A stretch of DNA of 64,000 nt from Anodontia alba (taxonomy: Eukaryota > Mollusca > Bivalvia > Lucinida > Lucinidae). Below the pieces are notes generated by a model that saw nothing but the letters and a program-made list of their open reading frames with translations, searched no databases and was not told the DNA's origin. Both the position numbers and the translations under genes were made by a program. Position 1 is the first letter of the stretch. Each line of letters opens with the position of its first letter. This document shows positions 34,461 to 45,921 of the stretch, in pieces. The DNA is taken from assembly GCA_964016985.1 (NCBI GenBank), contig OZ024836.1:36388152-36452151 (forward strand). Direction: 5' to 3'.

Positions 34461-35537
34461 TGTATCAAATCCCCTTCGCAAATCCGCAAGGTAGAACCCT
34501 TTTCAAAAATGGACGATGTGTAAGAACCGAAACAGTGAATCTCAAAAAGTATTGCCCTTGTAAAGTAAAGACACAAAATCTACCAAGTCATGTTTACAAA
34601 ATCGCATCCACTGTGAGGATGTGGGTTTGTTAAAACCTGCATTATGAGAAGTACTCTTCTTCCATAGCAGCTATAAAGAGTAATAATCCATAGATTCTTG
34701 CACTTTATAGCTTTTATGGAAAAGAAAAAAGTTCTCTTCTACTCTAAATAGAAAAAAGTTCTCTTCTACTTGCAGGCAATGATTTCCTAAGACCCCCAGA
34801 TAAGGAAAGTATTTCAATTATTATCTCGATATTTATTAATAATATTTTGCACCACAGTAAATGTTTTGGAGAAATATCAACTATAATGACACTTCTGTTA
34901 GACGTCTTGTTAATAGACACGCCATCTTTTGTGGGTCATTTGTGTCGTCTCCCAGAGAAAGGGAGAGAAAGAACAGAAGAAAAAGTAGAGGAGATTAAAC
35001 ACAGAACTAGAGAAGGCTGTGGGAACTAAAGAATGGCAGGACAGGAACACAAGAAATACTAACATATGCAATTCACTCCACTGCTGCGAGTACAGCAGGC
35101 TCTAACCAACACCCTACACCCAAACAACACATCTACTACATCACCAATGACTTATCCACATGTATACCCCTTATAATTGGTTTATCTAGAAAAAGCATAT
35201 TCTCCGATTGCAAATAACTAAGATCTATACTAGCCTTGCGCATTCACACAGTCTGCACATGAGATCCGTTTTTCGTCAGATACAGTCTACAACTTAAGGT
35301 TGTGGTGTAGTTGGAAATTAAGACACCAACCAGATTGCCATGTCCCAGTATCACCGCATGTGGTGATACAATTCTGCCCTCATCGGCCACAGATTTCTTC
35401 AACAGTTTTGTTATCAATGTTTAGTGATGTAACTGGACATGTGTACACAGAACAAATCTTCTCAAGCCCGCTGGAATACTACGCAAGATGGGCGACAGTG
35501 CATTATTTACCATAAGTATTCGGACAGCCAGGCTTGA

Positions 35538-35604
35538 GCAAACGGTGTAGATCTAGATCAGACGCTGCATTCGGCGGCGTTTGATCTGGATCTACACTGT
35601 TTGC
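35538..35604. repeat. Foldback hairpin, family G
   Basis: GCAAACGGTGTAGATCTAGA, TCAGACGCTGCATTCGGCGG, closing ATCTACACTGTTTGC. Confidence 0.85.
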
Positions 35605-35635
35605 CCAGCGTTTACTATGCCAGAGCCTCATCCAG

Positions 35636-36030
35636 AAAAGGTAAGAGATTAATCCAGAGAGTGCCACAATCACAAGCCGCAGCCCTTCCCAGACACGAGG
35701 GAAAGAGGAAACAGACAAAATCCAACAAGCGGAAATTGAACAAACTTACGAAAAGTACTAAGATTAGCTCTCTCTCTCTTCCCTAAGCGAGGTAATCGCA
35801 ATGCTAAAAGTACTGAAAAAGACAAGAGCAAACTAACACAGGCAAGACTTAAAACAAATCGCCTCGTAGAATAAACCACAAAGCAACTAAGAGTAAGGCC
35901 CGAGTAAAACAACTAAGAGTAAGACACCGAGACAACCGCCTTAGAACGGTCAATAGAATAAATCACCGGTGGGTTTAAAGCACTTTTACAGCCGACTAAC
36001 TTCACCGATGGTCCCGATGCCATGCTTAAT
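35636..36030 (+). repeat. Dispersed repeat J, copy 2 (diverged, truncated)
   Basis: AAAAGGTAAGAGATTAATCC ... CCGATGGTCCCGATGCCATG. Frames are broken here, unlike copies at 2282 and 59212. Confidence 0.7.
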
Positions 36031-36171
36031 CACAACTAGTAAAACAGAAAGCAAAATGGACAGCTGTTGAAGGTGAACAAAATGCTATCATCACAACACA
36101 ACTAGCAAAACAGAAAGCAAAGTGGGCAGCTATTGAAGACGGTGACCACAATGGTAGCATCACAACAAATT
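36031..36171 (+). repeat. Tandem duplication, about 70 bp, two copies
   Basis: CACAACTAGTAAAACAGAAA and CACAACTAGCAAAACAGAAA each begin a unit ending ATCATCACAACA / AGCATCACAACA. Confidence 0.88.
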
Positions 36172-37127
36172 TGGGGATGTTCCCTTAACAAGTGTAGAAA
36201 AAATGGTCTGGCTACATACATTCAGGCGTATATATGATCACAAGGAATATATATGCTTAAAACGGCTGGATATAATAAACAAGCGTACCAAATGGCACAC
36301 GCTTTCAATACACATGTATATTTGCCTATGACTTCAAAATTAGCAAAACATCATAATAATGGCACACATTGTGATTGAATTCATATACGTCTAAATTTTA
36401 CGGCATCAAAATACCTCAAATCAAACAATTAGAGTTGTGTTCTTCACTGCTCCACTGCTTAATTGTTGCTAATCTGACTGCAGAGCTACTGGTGAAAATA
36501 TAAGGCTTAGGTAAGGCTGTGCGCAAGCGCATACCGACTTGAGTCCTTGTTGTACGCATAGGTGCTAAGGCCGTGTTGTCTCGGACGATGCACGTGATAA
36601 GAATCCGAGAGAATAGAAAGACAATTACCGAGTCACCAAATCATTAGACATCCCATTATAATTTCACAGAAATATATCTCATTCCAAAGGACTGCAATCA
36701 AACGTTTCTGAGAATATAACCTTAAAACAAGAGGAAAAACAGTTGTACCATTTCACTTATCTAGCTATAGGGGGTCATTAGGTTAGTAGGCCAAACTTTA
36801 GTTGACTTACATGTAATACTGGCATTTCACCATCTGATCTGTATCGCTCAGTTAGACCAGCGTACATTTTGGTGTATGAAAAATTAATGTTTAGTATGTC
36901 TTAAATATGGTAGCCAAAAGCATATACGACCATTACCACACTGCACAGTTTTGTTTCAGAACGCACTTTGCTCTGTGAAAACCATGTACCACACTATTTA
37001 GCCTCATTATAACATTTGCACAAGAAACTGATATATATATTTTAGGGTTATTTCTTAATTAGCGCCTAGGAAATAAACAACAGAAAGCTCTTAGCCCTTA
37101 GTAAATCTATTACCAAATGTTCTGAGC

Positions 37128-37152
37128 ATCACGATATCATGCCTATATAATT
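37128..37152. mobile_element. MITE family A, copy 6, left end (split by LINE)
   Basis: CATCACGATATCATGCCTATA continues to ATAATTTT, where the LINE tail begins. The rest of the same element is at 40329-40677. Confidence 0.85.
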
Positions 37153-37850
37153 TTATTTATTTATTTATTTTTATTTTATTTATACAATGTTTAAAGAGGG
37201 TAACACAATTAGCTATATTAGCTAGTCTACCTTGTGGCCCTCTGCAGAAACTAAAAGTACAAATAATAAGTAAAAAAAAGTAAACAGTCATCATACCTAC
37301 ACATATATACAATATATACAGTAAAAATTAAGATATTAAATCATTAAGAGATTTAGAATTGGGACTGCTGATAAACTATTCCAACTTAAAATTTAAAAAT
37401 GTCTTAGCGAAGACCGGGTAAACTGTAAATGTAGAATAAGTATGGAATGTGTATCAGCTGTCGGACTTTTAAAATATCTCAAAGAGCACATAAAAGTGTA
37501 TCACAGGCAATTTTAAAATGCATGGTTTAAAAGTCGGACAAGCTATATATAGTTCATAACAGGGAACAAGGCTATCACAGCATTCATCATAGAACACCAA
37601 GGCTAGGTTACGCTAACTCTTGTGTTCGAGGATGCAATACGGATAACATGCCTCCAATCCTACACACAAATGGAGGACGGTGAATGAACCAGTCATCTAT
37701 TTCCCCAGGGGAACGGCCTGCGGCTGAAGGGACTCCAAAGTGTGCAGGATCAACTACCGATACCTACATCAACATATATAAAAGGTAATAAAGAACACAG
37801 AAATGCTGCCATTTTATAATAATGCCTAACACAAGGGTTTTATACTTTTC

Positions 37851-39056
37851 TTAAAAGTGTTTAATGACTGAGTTTCTGATTGCATAAGGCAGAGAATTCC
37901 ATGACCTGGGGGCCGAGCATGAAAACGCACCGCTATATACGGTCGTGCGTGACAGAGGTACGTATAGTGTGCCATTTTCTCCGGATCTCAGGTTTAAAGA
38001 GTGAGTCTGCGACATTGGGGTTAGTAATTTAGTAATGTATTCAGGAGTCATATTGTTTAATGCTTTATAGGTAAGCACTGCTTTATTGTATTTGATTCGA
38101 CTCCCCATAGGGAGCCAGTCAAGTTCCTGAAACATGCGAGAGGACGGGGTATCGAATTCGGCGTTAAGTATTATTCGCGCCGCTCGCTTCTGTAGTTTTG
38201 TTAGTCGCTCAATGTTTGCCGTAGAGGATGAGCCCCAAATAACGGAACCATAGTCAAGTAAAGGAAGGATATAACCCTGGTAAAATAACCTCTGGACGTG
38301 AGCAGGGACATATTCAGACAGTTGTCGTAACAGAGAAATTTTTGAAGAGACGGTTTTACAAAGGTGGTCTGTATGAGAACACCAGTTTAAATTTTCGTCA
38401 ATATGGAGTCCAAGGAGCTTTTGGTCGGAAACTTGTTTAATTTTTATATTATCCGCATTGATATCTAATTTATTGGAGCCATTTAATCGGTGTTTTGTCC
38501 CTAGTGTCATACATGATGTTTTTTGATAATTAATATACATTTTGTTACATTTACTCCATTGTTTCGCTTCACTAAGGTCCGATTGTAAATTATTTTCAAT
38601 AGTAAGTTTGTCTTTGCCGTTAGTATGAAAAGTTGCATCATCGGCATAGAAGTCTGAGTTACAGTATTTAAGAAACAGTGGTAGGTCATTAATGAACAAG
38701 AGAAAAAGGATTGGGCCGAGAATAGATCCTTGAGGAACTCCGTAGCGGATCTTGACAAAGTCGGTGAGACCTACATCGCACACTATAGCTTGCTGACGAC
38801 AACTGAGATATGACTGAAACCATCGTACAGCGTTTGGGCTGAATTTATATAAGTGAAGTTTATTAATGAGAATAGAATGGTCTACCACATCAAAGGCTTT
38901 CCGAAAATCCACAAACAGGGTACCTTTGATATCTCCTTTATCGATACAGGCCGTCCAATGATCAATAAGTTTTACCAGGGCAGTTTGACAACTGTGCTTT
39001 TGCCTAAACCCAGATTGGCTTTCATGTATCAGTTTATACTTATTAAGGTAACCCAT
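37851..39056 (-). pseudogene. LINE ORF2 part 2: reverse transcriptase and C-terminal domain
   Basis: 401 codons with no internal stop. RT motifs in order: SQSGFRQKHS (13-22), FVDFRKAFD (48-56), GVPQGSILGP (106-115), and the catalytic FYADD (136-140), then LLGLHIDENLNW and the conserved C-terminal KLQKRAARIIL and WNSLP segments typical of Jockey/CR1 proteins. It continues 39056-40312 after a single-base frameshift, with only that lesion seen across about 2.4 kb, so the insertion is probably young. Confidence 0.92.
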
Positions 39057-40312
39057 TAAATGGTGATTAATATGTTTTTCAAATATTTTGAAATTGTCGG
39101 TAGAATAGATATAGGTCTATAATTCGAGGGATCTGATTTTGTTCCCCCTTTATAAATAGGAAAAACTTTAGCAAGCTTCAGCTGGCTGGGAAATATTCCA
39201 GTTATTATACTTCTATTAATGAGTTTAGTTATTGAGGGAGCTATGACATGAGCTGCTAGTTTAATGATTCTGGGTCCTAAACCGTCAATACCGGTTGCCT
39301 TTGAAGCATCAAGCCTGCTGATGAAAGATACAACTTGGTCGCATGTGATAGGAGGAATATGGAAGAGTGTACCTTCTGGAATTTTATTATCAGTTAGACG
39401 CTGTAACTTTTCAAAATAAGGCGACTCATCTGTATTCTCGTTCAAAATATCAGTAATGGATGAGAAATAGTCATTTAGTTTTGCAGCTACATTCTCTGAG
39501 TTTGTTATTTTTTGGCCATTTATAATTAACTCATCTGGCAGTGTTTTTGATGAATTTGTTGTTGGGCTATTGATGGAACGTAAATGCTTCCAGATGAATT
39601 TAGAATCTTTAGTATTAATAATCGATTCAGAAAAATATTTTCGTTTAGCTGACCGTATTAAATCTCGAGTTTTATTACGATAATGCTTGTATTCTGACCA
39701 TTGTTTTCGGCGTTTACTATTATCTCTTAATCTTTGAGTCAGCGTAATTTCGGGCGTATACCATTCTGGCAAACGCTTATGTTTTACCCTTTTAGTTTTA
39801 ATAGGTGCATGGTTGTTTAAATGTTTCATTATTATCCGATGCCATGTCGAGAAATCTTCTTCCACATCTGAGGAATTCGCAGAGAAGAAATTAAGATCAT
39901 TTTGAAGATCATTCAGAAATAAAATGTCATCAAACTTCTTAAAACAACGATATGATGTGGTGAGATGATCATTTTTTATAACTTTCAAATTTGTTTTACT
40001 TGTAAAACAGACTGGAAAATGGTCACTGATTGTGAAATGAGAGATGAAGCATTCGGTTATATTTTCCGGGTGAGACGAATAGACGTGGTCAATAGTTGTG
40101 GCAGTTGTTTCCGTGATTCGCGTCGGCTCAGTGACGAGCTGAGAAAGGTCAAAAAGCTGTATCATATTAAGCCACTTCTTGTTTGGACAGGACTTATAAT
40201 CAATATTAAAATCACCCATTAAGATAATTTCAAGGCCAGTGGTCTGAGCGATGGATATTTCTGTCTCAAATAGCTCGATCCACTCGGATTGCGCATTCGG
40301 TGGGCTGTGCAT
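39056..40312 (-). pseudogene. LINE ORF2 part 1: endonuclease (partial) and RT start
   Basis: 418 codons. The C-terminal part of an apurinic-type endonuclease: GDFNID (residues 33-38), TIDHVYSS (73-80) and SDHFP (96-100). A linker with basic KRKYF segment follows, then the first RT motifs (DKIPEGTLFHIPPI, SKATGIDGLGPRIIK, YKGGTKSDPSNYRPISILP). The frame is lost at about 39095 through what appears to be loss of one A in an A-run, and closes at 39058. In jockey/CR1 elements this protein nicks target DNA and copies the RNA; this copy lacks its N-terminus and is frameshifted, so it cannot be active. Confidence 0.9.
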
Positions 40313-40328
40313 ACAAGAAATGGCTTAG

Positions 40329-40677
<349 letters not shown>

Positions 40678-40953
40678 TTTGTCTTCTTGTTCGTTTGTCT
40701 CGGAAAATACAGAAAGAAGTGGTAAGCGCTTCCGACTTCGGATCACGTGGTCACGAACCTAGATAGTCTGGCACAGAATTCTTTAACAATTCTGCTGTCT
40801 ATTCATCTTCTCAATTGCTATCTTTGGTCTCGTGTGGCCGCCATAATGTGTCTCCCAGAACCTCACTAAAAGCCGACCGAATTCTGAATCAAAACATTTC
40901 GCGGATATGAGCATTTGCTCAAAGTGAAATGAAGCTAAAAAATACAGATGTTT

Positions 40954-40954
<1 letters not shown>

Positions 40955-41026
<72 letters not shown>
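40955..41026 (+). repeat. (TC)n microsatellite
   Basis: About 70 bp of CT repeats with one TTT interruption. Confidence 0.97.
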
Positions 41027-41027
<1 letters not shown>

Positions 41028-41046
41028 TATCACCACTTTATGTCTT

Positions 41047-41271
41047 TAACACATTTATGCCTAGTGCCCCTTAAAAAGGACATAAGCAAATAGTGTAGAC
41101 ATAGATCAGACGCCACAGAACGCGGTGTCTGATCAGGGTCTATTCTGTTTGCATTTAGGAAAGGAATTTCTGTTAAAACAGGGTAACAATAAAAACTAAC
41201 TAGACACTCCTAATATTGAAATGAACCGATCCAAAAAATTAAAGAAAAGCCCACTCGGCGTAAATGGGTTA
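41047..41271. mobile_element. MITE family D, copy 3
   Basis: TTAACACATTTATGCCTAGTG ... ACTCGGCGTAAATGGGTTAA, central AGACGCCACAGAACGCGGTG stem. Confidence 0.85.
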
Positions 41272-41621
41272 AGTCAGTCTGCTATCTCATGGGAGAGGGA
41301 TTTATAGCCTGAGTTTATAGCCTCTTATCCTAACCTAAGGTATTTTGATAGACAAAATGTCGCAATATCTACAACAATGTAATTACTATCAGATTTTGTC
41401 TTTGGTATGACAGGGTTAATACGAAGCCTTAAAGCATTACTGATGATTATGTCACACAAATAGTATATGAAGCACTGGCTGCCAATAATCCTTAACAGTA
41501 ATTTTAGCAGCTTTCCAACTTGTGACTGAATGAATCTGTTCTTGTTATGCTTAGCATTAAGGCTTCAGTATATATTATAGCATGGCTCCAGATAAGAGGT
41601 GAACATATTTCTTAATTCTCC

Positions 41622-41712
41622 CAAGAAACATATGTTGTAGGTACTCATTAGAAGCGCGACACAGAGACGCTTCTAATTAGTGCCCGCAACATATGTTGTC
41701 GTGCGGAAATAA
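41622..41712. repeat. Hairpin with shared GTACTCATTAGAAGC core
   Basis: AACATATGTTGTAGGTACTC, ATTAGAAGCGCGACACAGAG, ACGCTTCTAATTAGTGCCCG, CAACATATGTTG, followed by GGAAATAAGAA. Confidence 0.8.
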
Positions 41713-42080
41713 GAACAATATCAATATTTATTCCTGAAAAAAAAGTGCGTTATTTGGAGTTATGTTATAGAGAAGCGAATTCAATTCATTGAACACGTTT
41801 TCTGTTTGTTAGTTAAAATAGTATAATAAAACATTGCCTGCATTTAAGAAACATGAAAACTGACAAATAACAGAAACATTTGTATCTATTATTTTCTGCT
41901 TATAACAAATAAAAAGATGAATAATAAATAAGACTCCTCAGTTGATTTAGATAGTGTCAACTATTGAGTTTAACCCATTATGGACTAAGTGAACTCCCTA
42001 TAATTATATATTGGAAGATTTTAATTTTGATTTTAGGTATGTGATTTACATATTCCTAGAAAAAAATGGTTGAACTATTT

Positions 42081-42148
42081 GCAAACAGTGGAGACGCTGA
42101 TCAGACGCCGCATTTTGCGGCGTCTGATCTGGGTCTGCACTGTTTGCC
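42081..42148. repeat. Foldback hairpin, family G
   Basis: GCAAACAGTGGAGACGCTGA, TCAGACGCCGCATTTTGCGG, GGGTCTGCACTGTTTGC. The inner CAGACGCCGC stem is the one found inside family D. Confidence 0.88.
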
Positions 42149-42251
42149 AATTACATTTTAGCGTTGTCTAAACTACGGTGGTTTAAGACGCCATAAAACT
42201 GCTTGTTCGTTCTAGTTTTAATAGTGCTGTTTAGTGTTTTTGTTTTGTCTT

Positions 42252-42765
42252 TAGATTTTACAATAAGTCGGAATCAAATAAGTAAAGGCAATTATAGCTA
42301 ACATTCAGGTTTTAGAATAAGTCGAAATTTTAATATTTAAGGCAGTTATAGCCAACGTTCTTGTCAGACATTAGAATAAGTCGAAATCTTAATATTTAAG
42401 GTAATAATAGCTAACCTTCTTGTCAGACTTTAGAACAAGTAGAAATCTTAATATTTAAAGTAATGATAGCTAACCTTCTTTAACGTTCTTGTCAGACTTT
42501 AGAATAAGTCGAAATCTGAATATTTAAGGTAATTATAGCTAACATTCTTGTCAGACTTTCGAATAAGTCGAAATCTGAATACTTAAAATAATTATAGGTA
42601 ACGTTTTTGTCAGACTTTAGAATAAGTCGAAATTAGAATTATTAGGATAATTATAGCCAACGTTCTTGTCAGACTTTAGAATAAGTCGAAACCAAAGTAT
42701 TTAAGGTAATTATAGCCAACGTTCTTGTCAGTCAGACTTTAGAATAAGTCGAAATCTGAATATTT
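42252..42765 (+). repeat. 59-bp tandem repeat, about nine copies
   Basis: Unit AGAATAAGTCGAAATCTGAA, TATTTAAGGTAATTATAGCT, AACGTTCTTGTCAGACTTT. Lies about 230 bp inside intron 1 from the exon 1 donor. Some units carry small internal duplications (CTTCTTTAACGTT; GTCAGTCAG). Confidence 0.93.
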
Positions 42766-42769
42766 CATC

Positions 42770-42935
42770 CTAAAAGCGCTAAGCAAACTTGTAGTCGACG
42801 ACTTTCTACTTTTTATCATTATCATTATTTTTTCTGATAACATAAGACTTGGTATTTCAATAGACGATTCACACGAAAGGCCAAACCTTATTTTCTTTAT
42901 GAAAAAAAAAAGAAAATATTTCCAAGTGTCATACG
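42770..42935. repeat. MITE family E, decayed copy
   Basis: AAAAGCGCTAAGCAAACTTG...CGACGACTTTC, ACATAAGACTTGGTATTTCA, ATTCACACGAAAGGCCAAAC. Confidence 0.5.
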
Positions 42936-42994
42936 CTACTCGTAGTTGTAATTGTATAATACCTAATTGGAATAAAATATATTAGACAACTTAC

Positions 42995-43301
42995 CTAAGA
43001 GATCAGCTACAGCGAGATTGACAAGGAAGTTGTTTGTGACACTCCACATTCTCCTGTTGGGGACAATCACCAGTAGAACAAGCACATTCCCAACCAGTGA
43101 TGTTATAAATATAGGTATATACAATGCTATCATCACTATTGTATTTGTCTCTGACAAAGTTAACAAGCTCCTTTTAAAGTCTTCAATCACCAGCTGCCAC
43201 ATAGCATCTTCCCAGGCCGGGTCCATGTTATCCAGAACAATACTGGTGTTTCCAGAAGAGGAGTTGACAAGAACATACCCCGAATCACCAACAAAAGCCA
43301 T
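42995..43301 (-). CDS. GPCR exon 1: extracellular N-terminus, TM1, start of TM2
   Basis: Encodes residues 1-102 plus one base of codon 103. The ATG at 43299-43301 is the first plausible initiator in frame; the frame is open a little further upstream but only from a TTG. The roughly 52-residue N-terminus lacks a clear signal peptide and carries two N-glycosylation sequons (NSS at 13, NTS at 18). TM1 runs about 54-80 with the class A GN motif (71-72), then a short basic loop (PNRR) and TM2 beginning SVTNNFLVNLAVAD with Asp2.50 at 100. The exon stops in TM2 at a strong donor (TTAG, then GTAAGT at 42994-42989), phase 1. A possible 5'UTR acceptor (TTATTTTTCTAG) lies at 43399-43410. Two short upstream ORFs precede the ATG, the nearer being ATGTATAACGTCTAA, ending seven bases before it. 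Confidence 0.9.
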
Positions 43302-43410
43302 ATTGAATTTAGACGTTATACATTTATCACCCTTTCCGGAGAAACGACAAAACAATTAGATTGATCTTGTTTCCTTTTAACATTTTTGTAATAAAAGCCT
43401 AGAAAAATAA
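43302..43410 (-). promoter_or_regulatory. Putative 5' leader of the GPCR with two upstream ORFs
   Basis: Reading the minus strand toward the receptor ATG, a polypyrimidine-AG acceptor (TTATTTTTCTAG, AG at 43399-43400) could begin the leader exon. Within it lie an 18-codon upstream ORF starting MLKGNK and, in another frame, a four-codon one (ATGTATAACGTCTAA) whose stop is seven bases from the main ATG. Upstream ORFs of this kind commonly lower translation of receptor mRNAs. No TATA box or initiator could be assigned. Confidence 0.35.
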
Positions 43411-43821
43411 CACTTCAGGTGTACACCTAATTACTTCGACACATTTTGTTGAGTATTGACGTACTGCGCCCGTTTTGTAACAGTTAAGACTTCAGAAGCA
43501 TCTCGCTCAGGATTGTAATCTTTTGGTATTAAAAGAACCATGAAACAGAAATCATACTCGTAGGAGTTATATCTGGGCGCTTAGAATAGTTTTATACACT
43601 TGGCACATGGTCAGGTTGTGTCTGTATTGATATTTAGTACATGGGTTTTATTACCATCAGCTAGATGATCTTTTAAGTTATCTAAATGAGATTAATTAAC
43701 TCCAAGTGGTGCAAATGTGACTGTGACTTCTCTTTGAACTGCTAATATTATATCTGAAGCTTCCTTTAAGTTCTTCATCATTCCTGGAATTATAAAAAAA
43801 ACACATATAATTGTTTAATTA

Positions 43822-43936
43822 ACCTATTTATGCCTGGCGTCCAATAAAAAAGGACATTAGCAAGAAGTGAACAGTCAGATCAGACACCGCAAAAGGTGAC
43901 GTCTGATCTGGAGCTACCCTAAATATTCTAACACAT
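43822..43936. mobile_element. MITE family D, copy 4, truncated
   Basis: TTAACCTATTTATGCCTGGCG, CAGATCAGACACCGCAAAAG, to GGAGCTACCC; lost its other end where copy 5 begins. Confidence 0.75.
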
Positions 43937-44164
43937 TAACCCATTTATGCCGAGTGGCCTCTTCTACCTCGAGCCTTTGGACATGTCAAATTCCCATATG
44001 AGGGGTGGCTGGTTAGTTTTTATTATTATCATGTTTTGTAATAATTTCTGAACTTAATGGAAACATTATAGACCCTGATCAGATGCCGCGTTTTGCGGCG
44101 TCTGATCTGGGTCTACACTGTTTGCCTATATCCTTTGTATGGGACGCTAGGCTTAAATGGGTTA
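43937..44164. mobile_element. MITE family D, copy 5 (full, inverted relative to copy 3)
   Basis: TTAACCCATTTATGCCGAGTG ... GGGACGCTAGGCTTAAATGG GTTAA, with the GATGCCGCGTTTTGCGGCGT stem. Confidence 0.88.
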
Positions 44165-44688
44165 ACCTCCTACCATAAATGTCTTAAGCCGCTTAACGTA
44201 AGTGTCTTAGGCTTTTTGATGTGTCTAAATACTGTTGGATAATAGGCAAAAGGTGAACGTTGATCAGATACCGCGTTCCGTGCCATCCAATCTTGGTCTG
44301 CATTTTTTGCTCTGGTTTGTTTATTGTCGTTTTTACCCTAAGTGACACATTAACCCTTACCACACTTGTCATAAAACTTGAACTAGCCCAATTCACTACC
44401 TGTTGATGTGTCCAAATACGGCTGGGTAAAGGCGAGAAGTGTAGACCTATGCCACCTAAGAGTGGCCAAAGATTTATTTTGGGCAATAAGGTAGTGTTCT
44501 TTTGTATTCTGTTCTGGTCTGTTGTAATCATATTGCCTCCGAAGAATCCTTAAGGGAGACACGTGTCGACGGTTTCCATCAAAATAAATACGAATGAACT
44601 TTTAAGCTCATATTTGCGTTTTAATTAACTGCATATGCTTTGCGATACTATATTTCAATGTCGCCTGCAATGTCAGTATATATAAAGG

Positions 44689-44831
44689 ATCTTACATTCG
44701 TGGTTATTTAATATGAAATTTATGAAACGAGTTTGGGTAATTTCGGTATTTTGCGAGCCTTGGCGAGCAAAATACCAAAATTGCCCAACGAGTTTCATAA
44801 ATTTCATATTAAATGACCACGAATGTAAGAT
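44689..44831. repeat. Long foldback, about 70-bp arms
   Basis: ATCTTACATTCGTGGTTATT, TAATATGAAATTTATGAAAC, GAGTTTGGGTAATTTCGGTA, TTTTGCGAGCC, then the complement after a three-base centre. About five mismatches seen by eye. An RNA copy would fold into one long helix. Confidence 0.93.
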
Positions 44832-45149
44832 TCTGTTTATCATATGCCTCTTCCGATGACAGAAAAATGAACAAAATATATTAAGATAAACTGCTTTCCA
44901 TAGCTAAGCGGAAAAACTCATTACCAAGGATTCAGTAGTACAATGCAACTAAAATAGTTCGCATATTATTTGATAAGTACCTAAAATAACTAGAAACAAG
45001 ACAAATATGCCATGTATTATTTCGTTAAACTGTAGGAAATAATGATGATTACTAAATATGCCATTGAACAATGTCATTCAGTGAGTCAATACGTCACTAT
45101 CAGTAGAAAAATCCCCCACAGTCAGTTGTATTTAAAGGTCAGTGACCTT

Positions 45150-45835
45150 GATTAATACACGTTATACATCCTCAAACTACATTCAAGTGGTGTTTAGCAT
45201 CAAAGAATTCACAGAGCATCCTCAAACTGCAGTCAACTGGTGTATAGCATCAACAAATTCACACAGAGCATCCTTACCACATTCAAGTGGTGTATGGCAT
45301 GAAAGAATTTACACAGCATCCTCAAACTACTGTCAAATGGTGTATAGTGTCAACAAATTCACACAGAGAAGCCTCACACTACATTCATGTGGTGTATAGC
45401 ATCAAAGAATTCACACAGCATCCTCAAACTACTGTCAAATGGTGAATAGTGTCAACAAATTCACACAGAGAAGCTTCATACAACAGTCGAATGGTGTATA
45501 GCATCAAAGAATTCACACAGCATCCTCAAACTACAGTTAAATGTGTATAGTGTCAACAAGTTCACACAGAGAAGCCTCAAACTACAGTCGAGTGGTGAAT
45601 AGCATCAAAGAATTCACACAGCATCCTCAAACTACAGTCAAATGGTGTATAGTGTCAACAAATTCGCACAGAGAAGCCTTAAACTACAGTCGAGTGGTGA
45701 ATAGCATCAAAGAATTCACACAGCATCCTCAAACTACAGTCAAATGGTGTATAGTGTCAACAAGTTAACACAGGGAAGCCTCAAACTACAGTCGAGTGGT
45801 GAATACCATCAACAAATTCATACAGAGCTTCCTCA
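45150..45835 (+). repeat. Tandem repeat with 102-bp higher-order unit
   Basis: Two related half-units (CATCCTCAAACTACAGTCAA ATGGTGTATAGTGTCAACAA.. and GAAGCCTCAAACTACAGTCG AGTGGTGAATAGCATCAAAG..) alternate for about 690 bp; the period is 102 bp in the later copies. Since 102 is a multiple of three, reading frames persist over several units (a 34-residue periodic peptide), but frames break at 45400-45540. Confidence 0.9.
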
Positions 45836-45837
45836 TA

Positions 45838-45921
45838 TCGGCTGCACCATGCGAAAACGTGCCTTCGGGCAAAGAAGACCCACATCAGCTTGCGCATCAT
45901 CTCAGTCTAATCAGGGCATCC
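45838..45921. repeat. MITE family C, truncated copy
   Basis: GGCTGCACCATGCGAAAACG, GCCTTCGGGCAAAGAAGACC, CATCAGCTTGCGCATC; joined directly to the end of the tandem array. Confidence 0.6.

Larger units (their letters stand above)
37153..40328 (-). mobile_element. Jockey/CR1-like LINE, 5'-truncated, nested in MITE A copy 6
   Basis: About 3.2 kb on the receptor's strand. The 3' end is an (ATAAA)-type tail (37153-37184 on the plus strand reads TTTATTTATTTA). The 5' end starts inside the endonuclease domain. The insertion point is flanked by AATTTT on both sides (GCCTATATAATTTT left, AAATTTTGACCTCC right), consistent with a short target-site duplication. Joining the flanks restores the family A sequence ATATAATTTTGACCTCC. 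Confidence 0.88.

Noticed and set aside
34355..34633. 92-codon plus frame
   Set aside because: Overlaps a family F fragment and has no domain; on the antisense strand of the receptor intron.
43302..43355. N-terminal extension of exon 1 beginning MFCRFSGKG
   Set aside because: It begins with TTG rather than ATG, which is unlikely in an animal gene; the ATG at 43301 is used.
45150..45835. CRISPR-like array
   Set aside because: Repeats are contiguous 102-bp units without unique spacers and the genome is eukaryotic; it is a tandem repeat.
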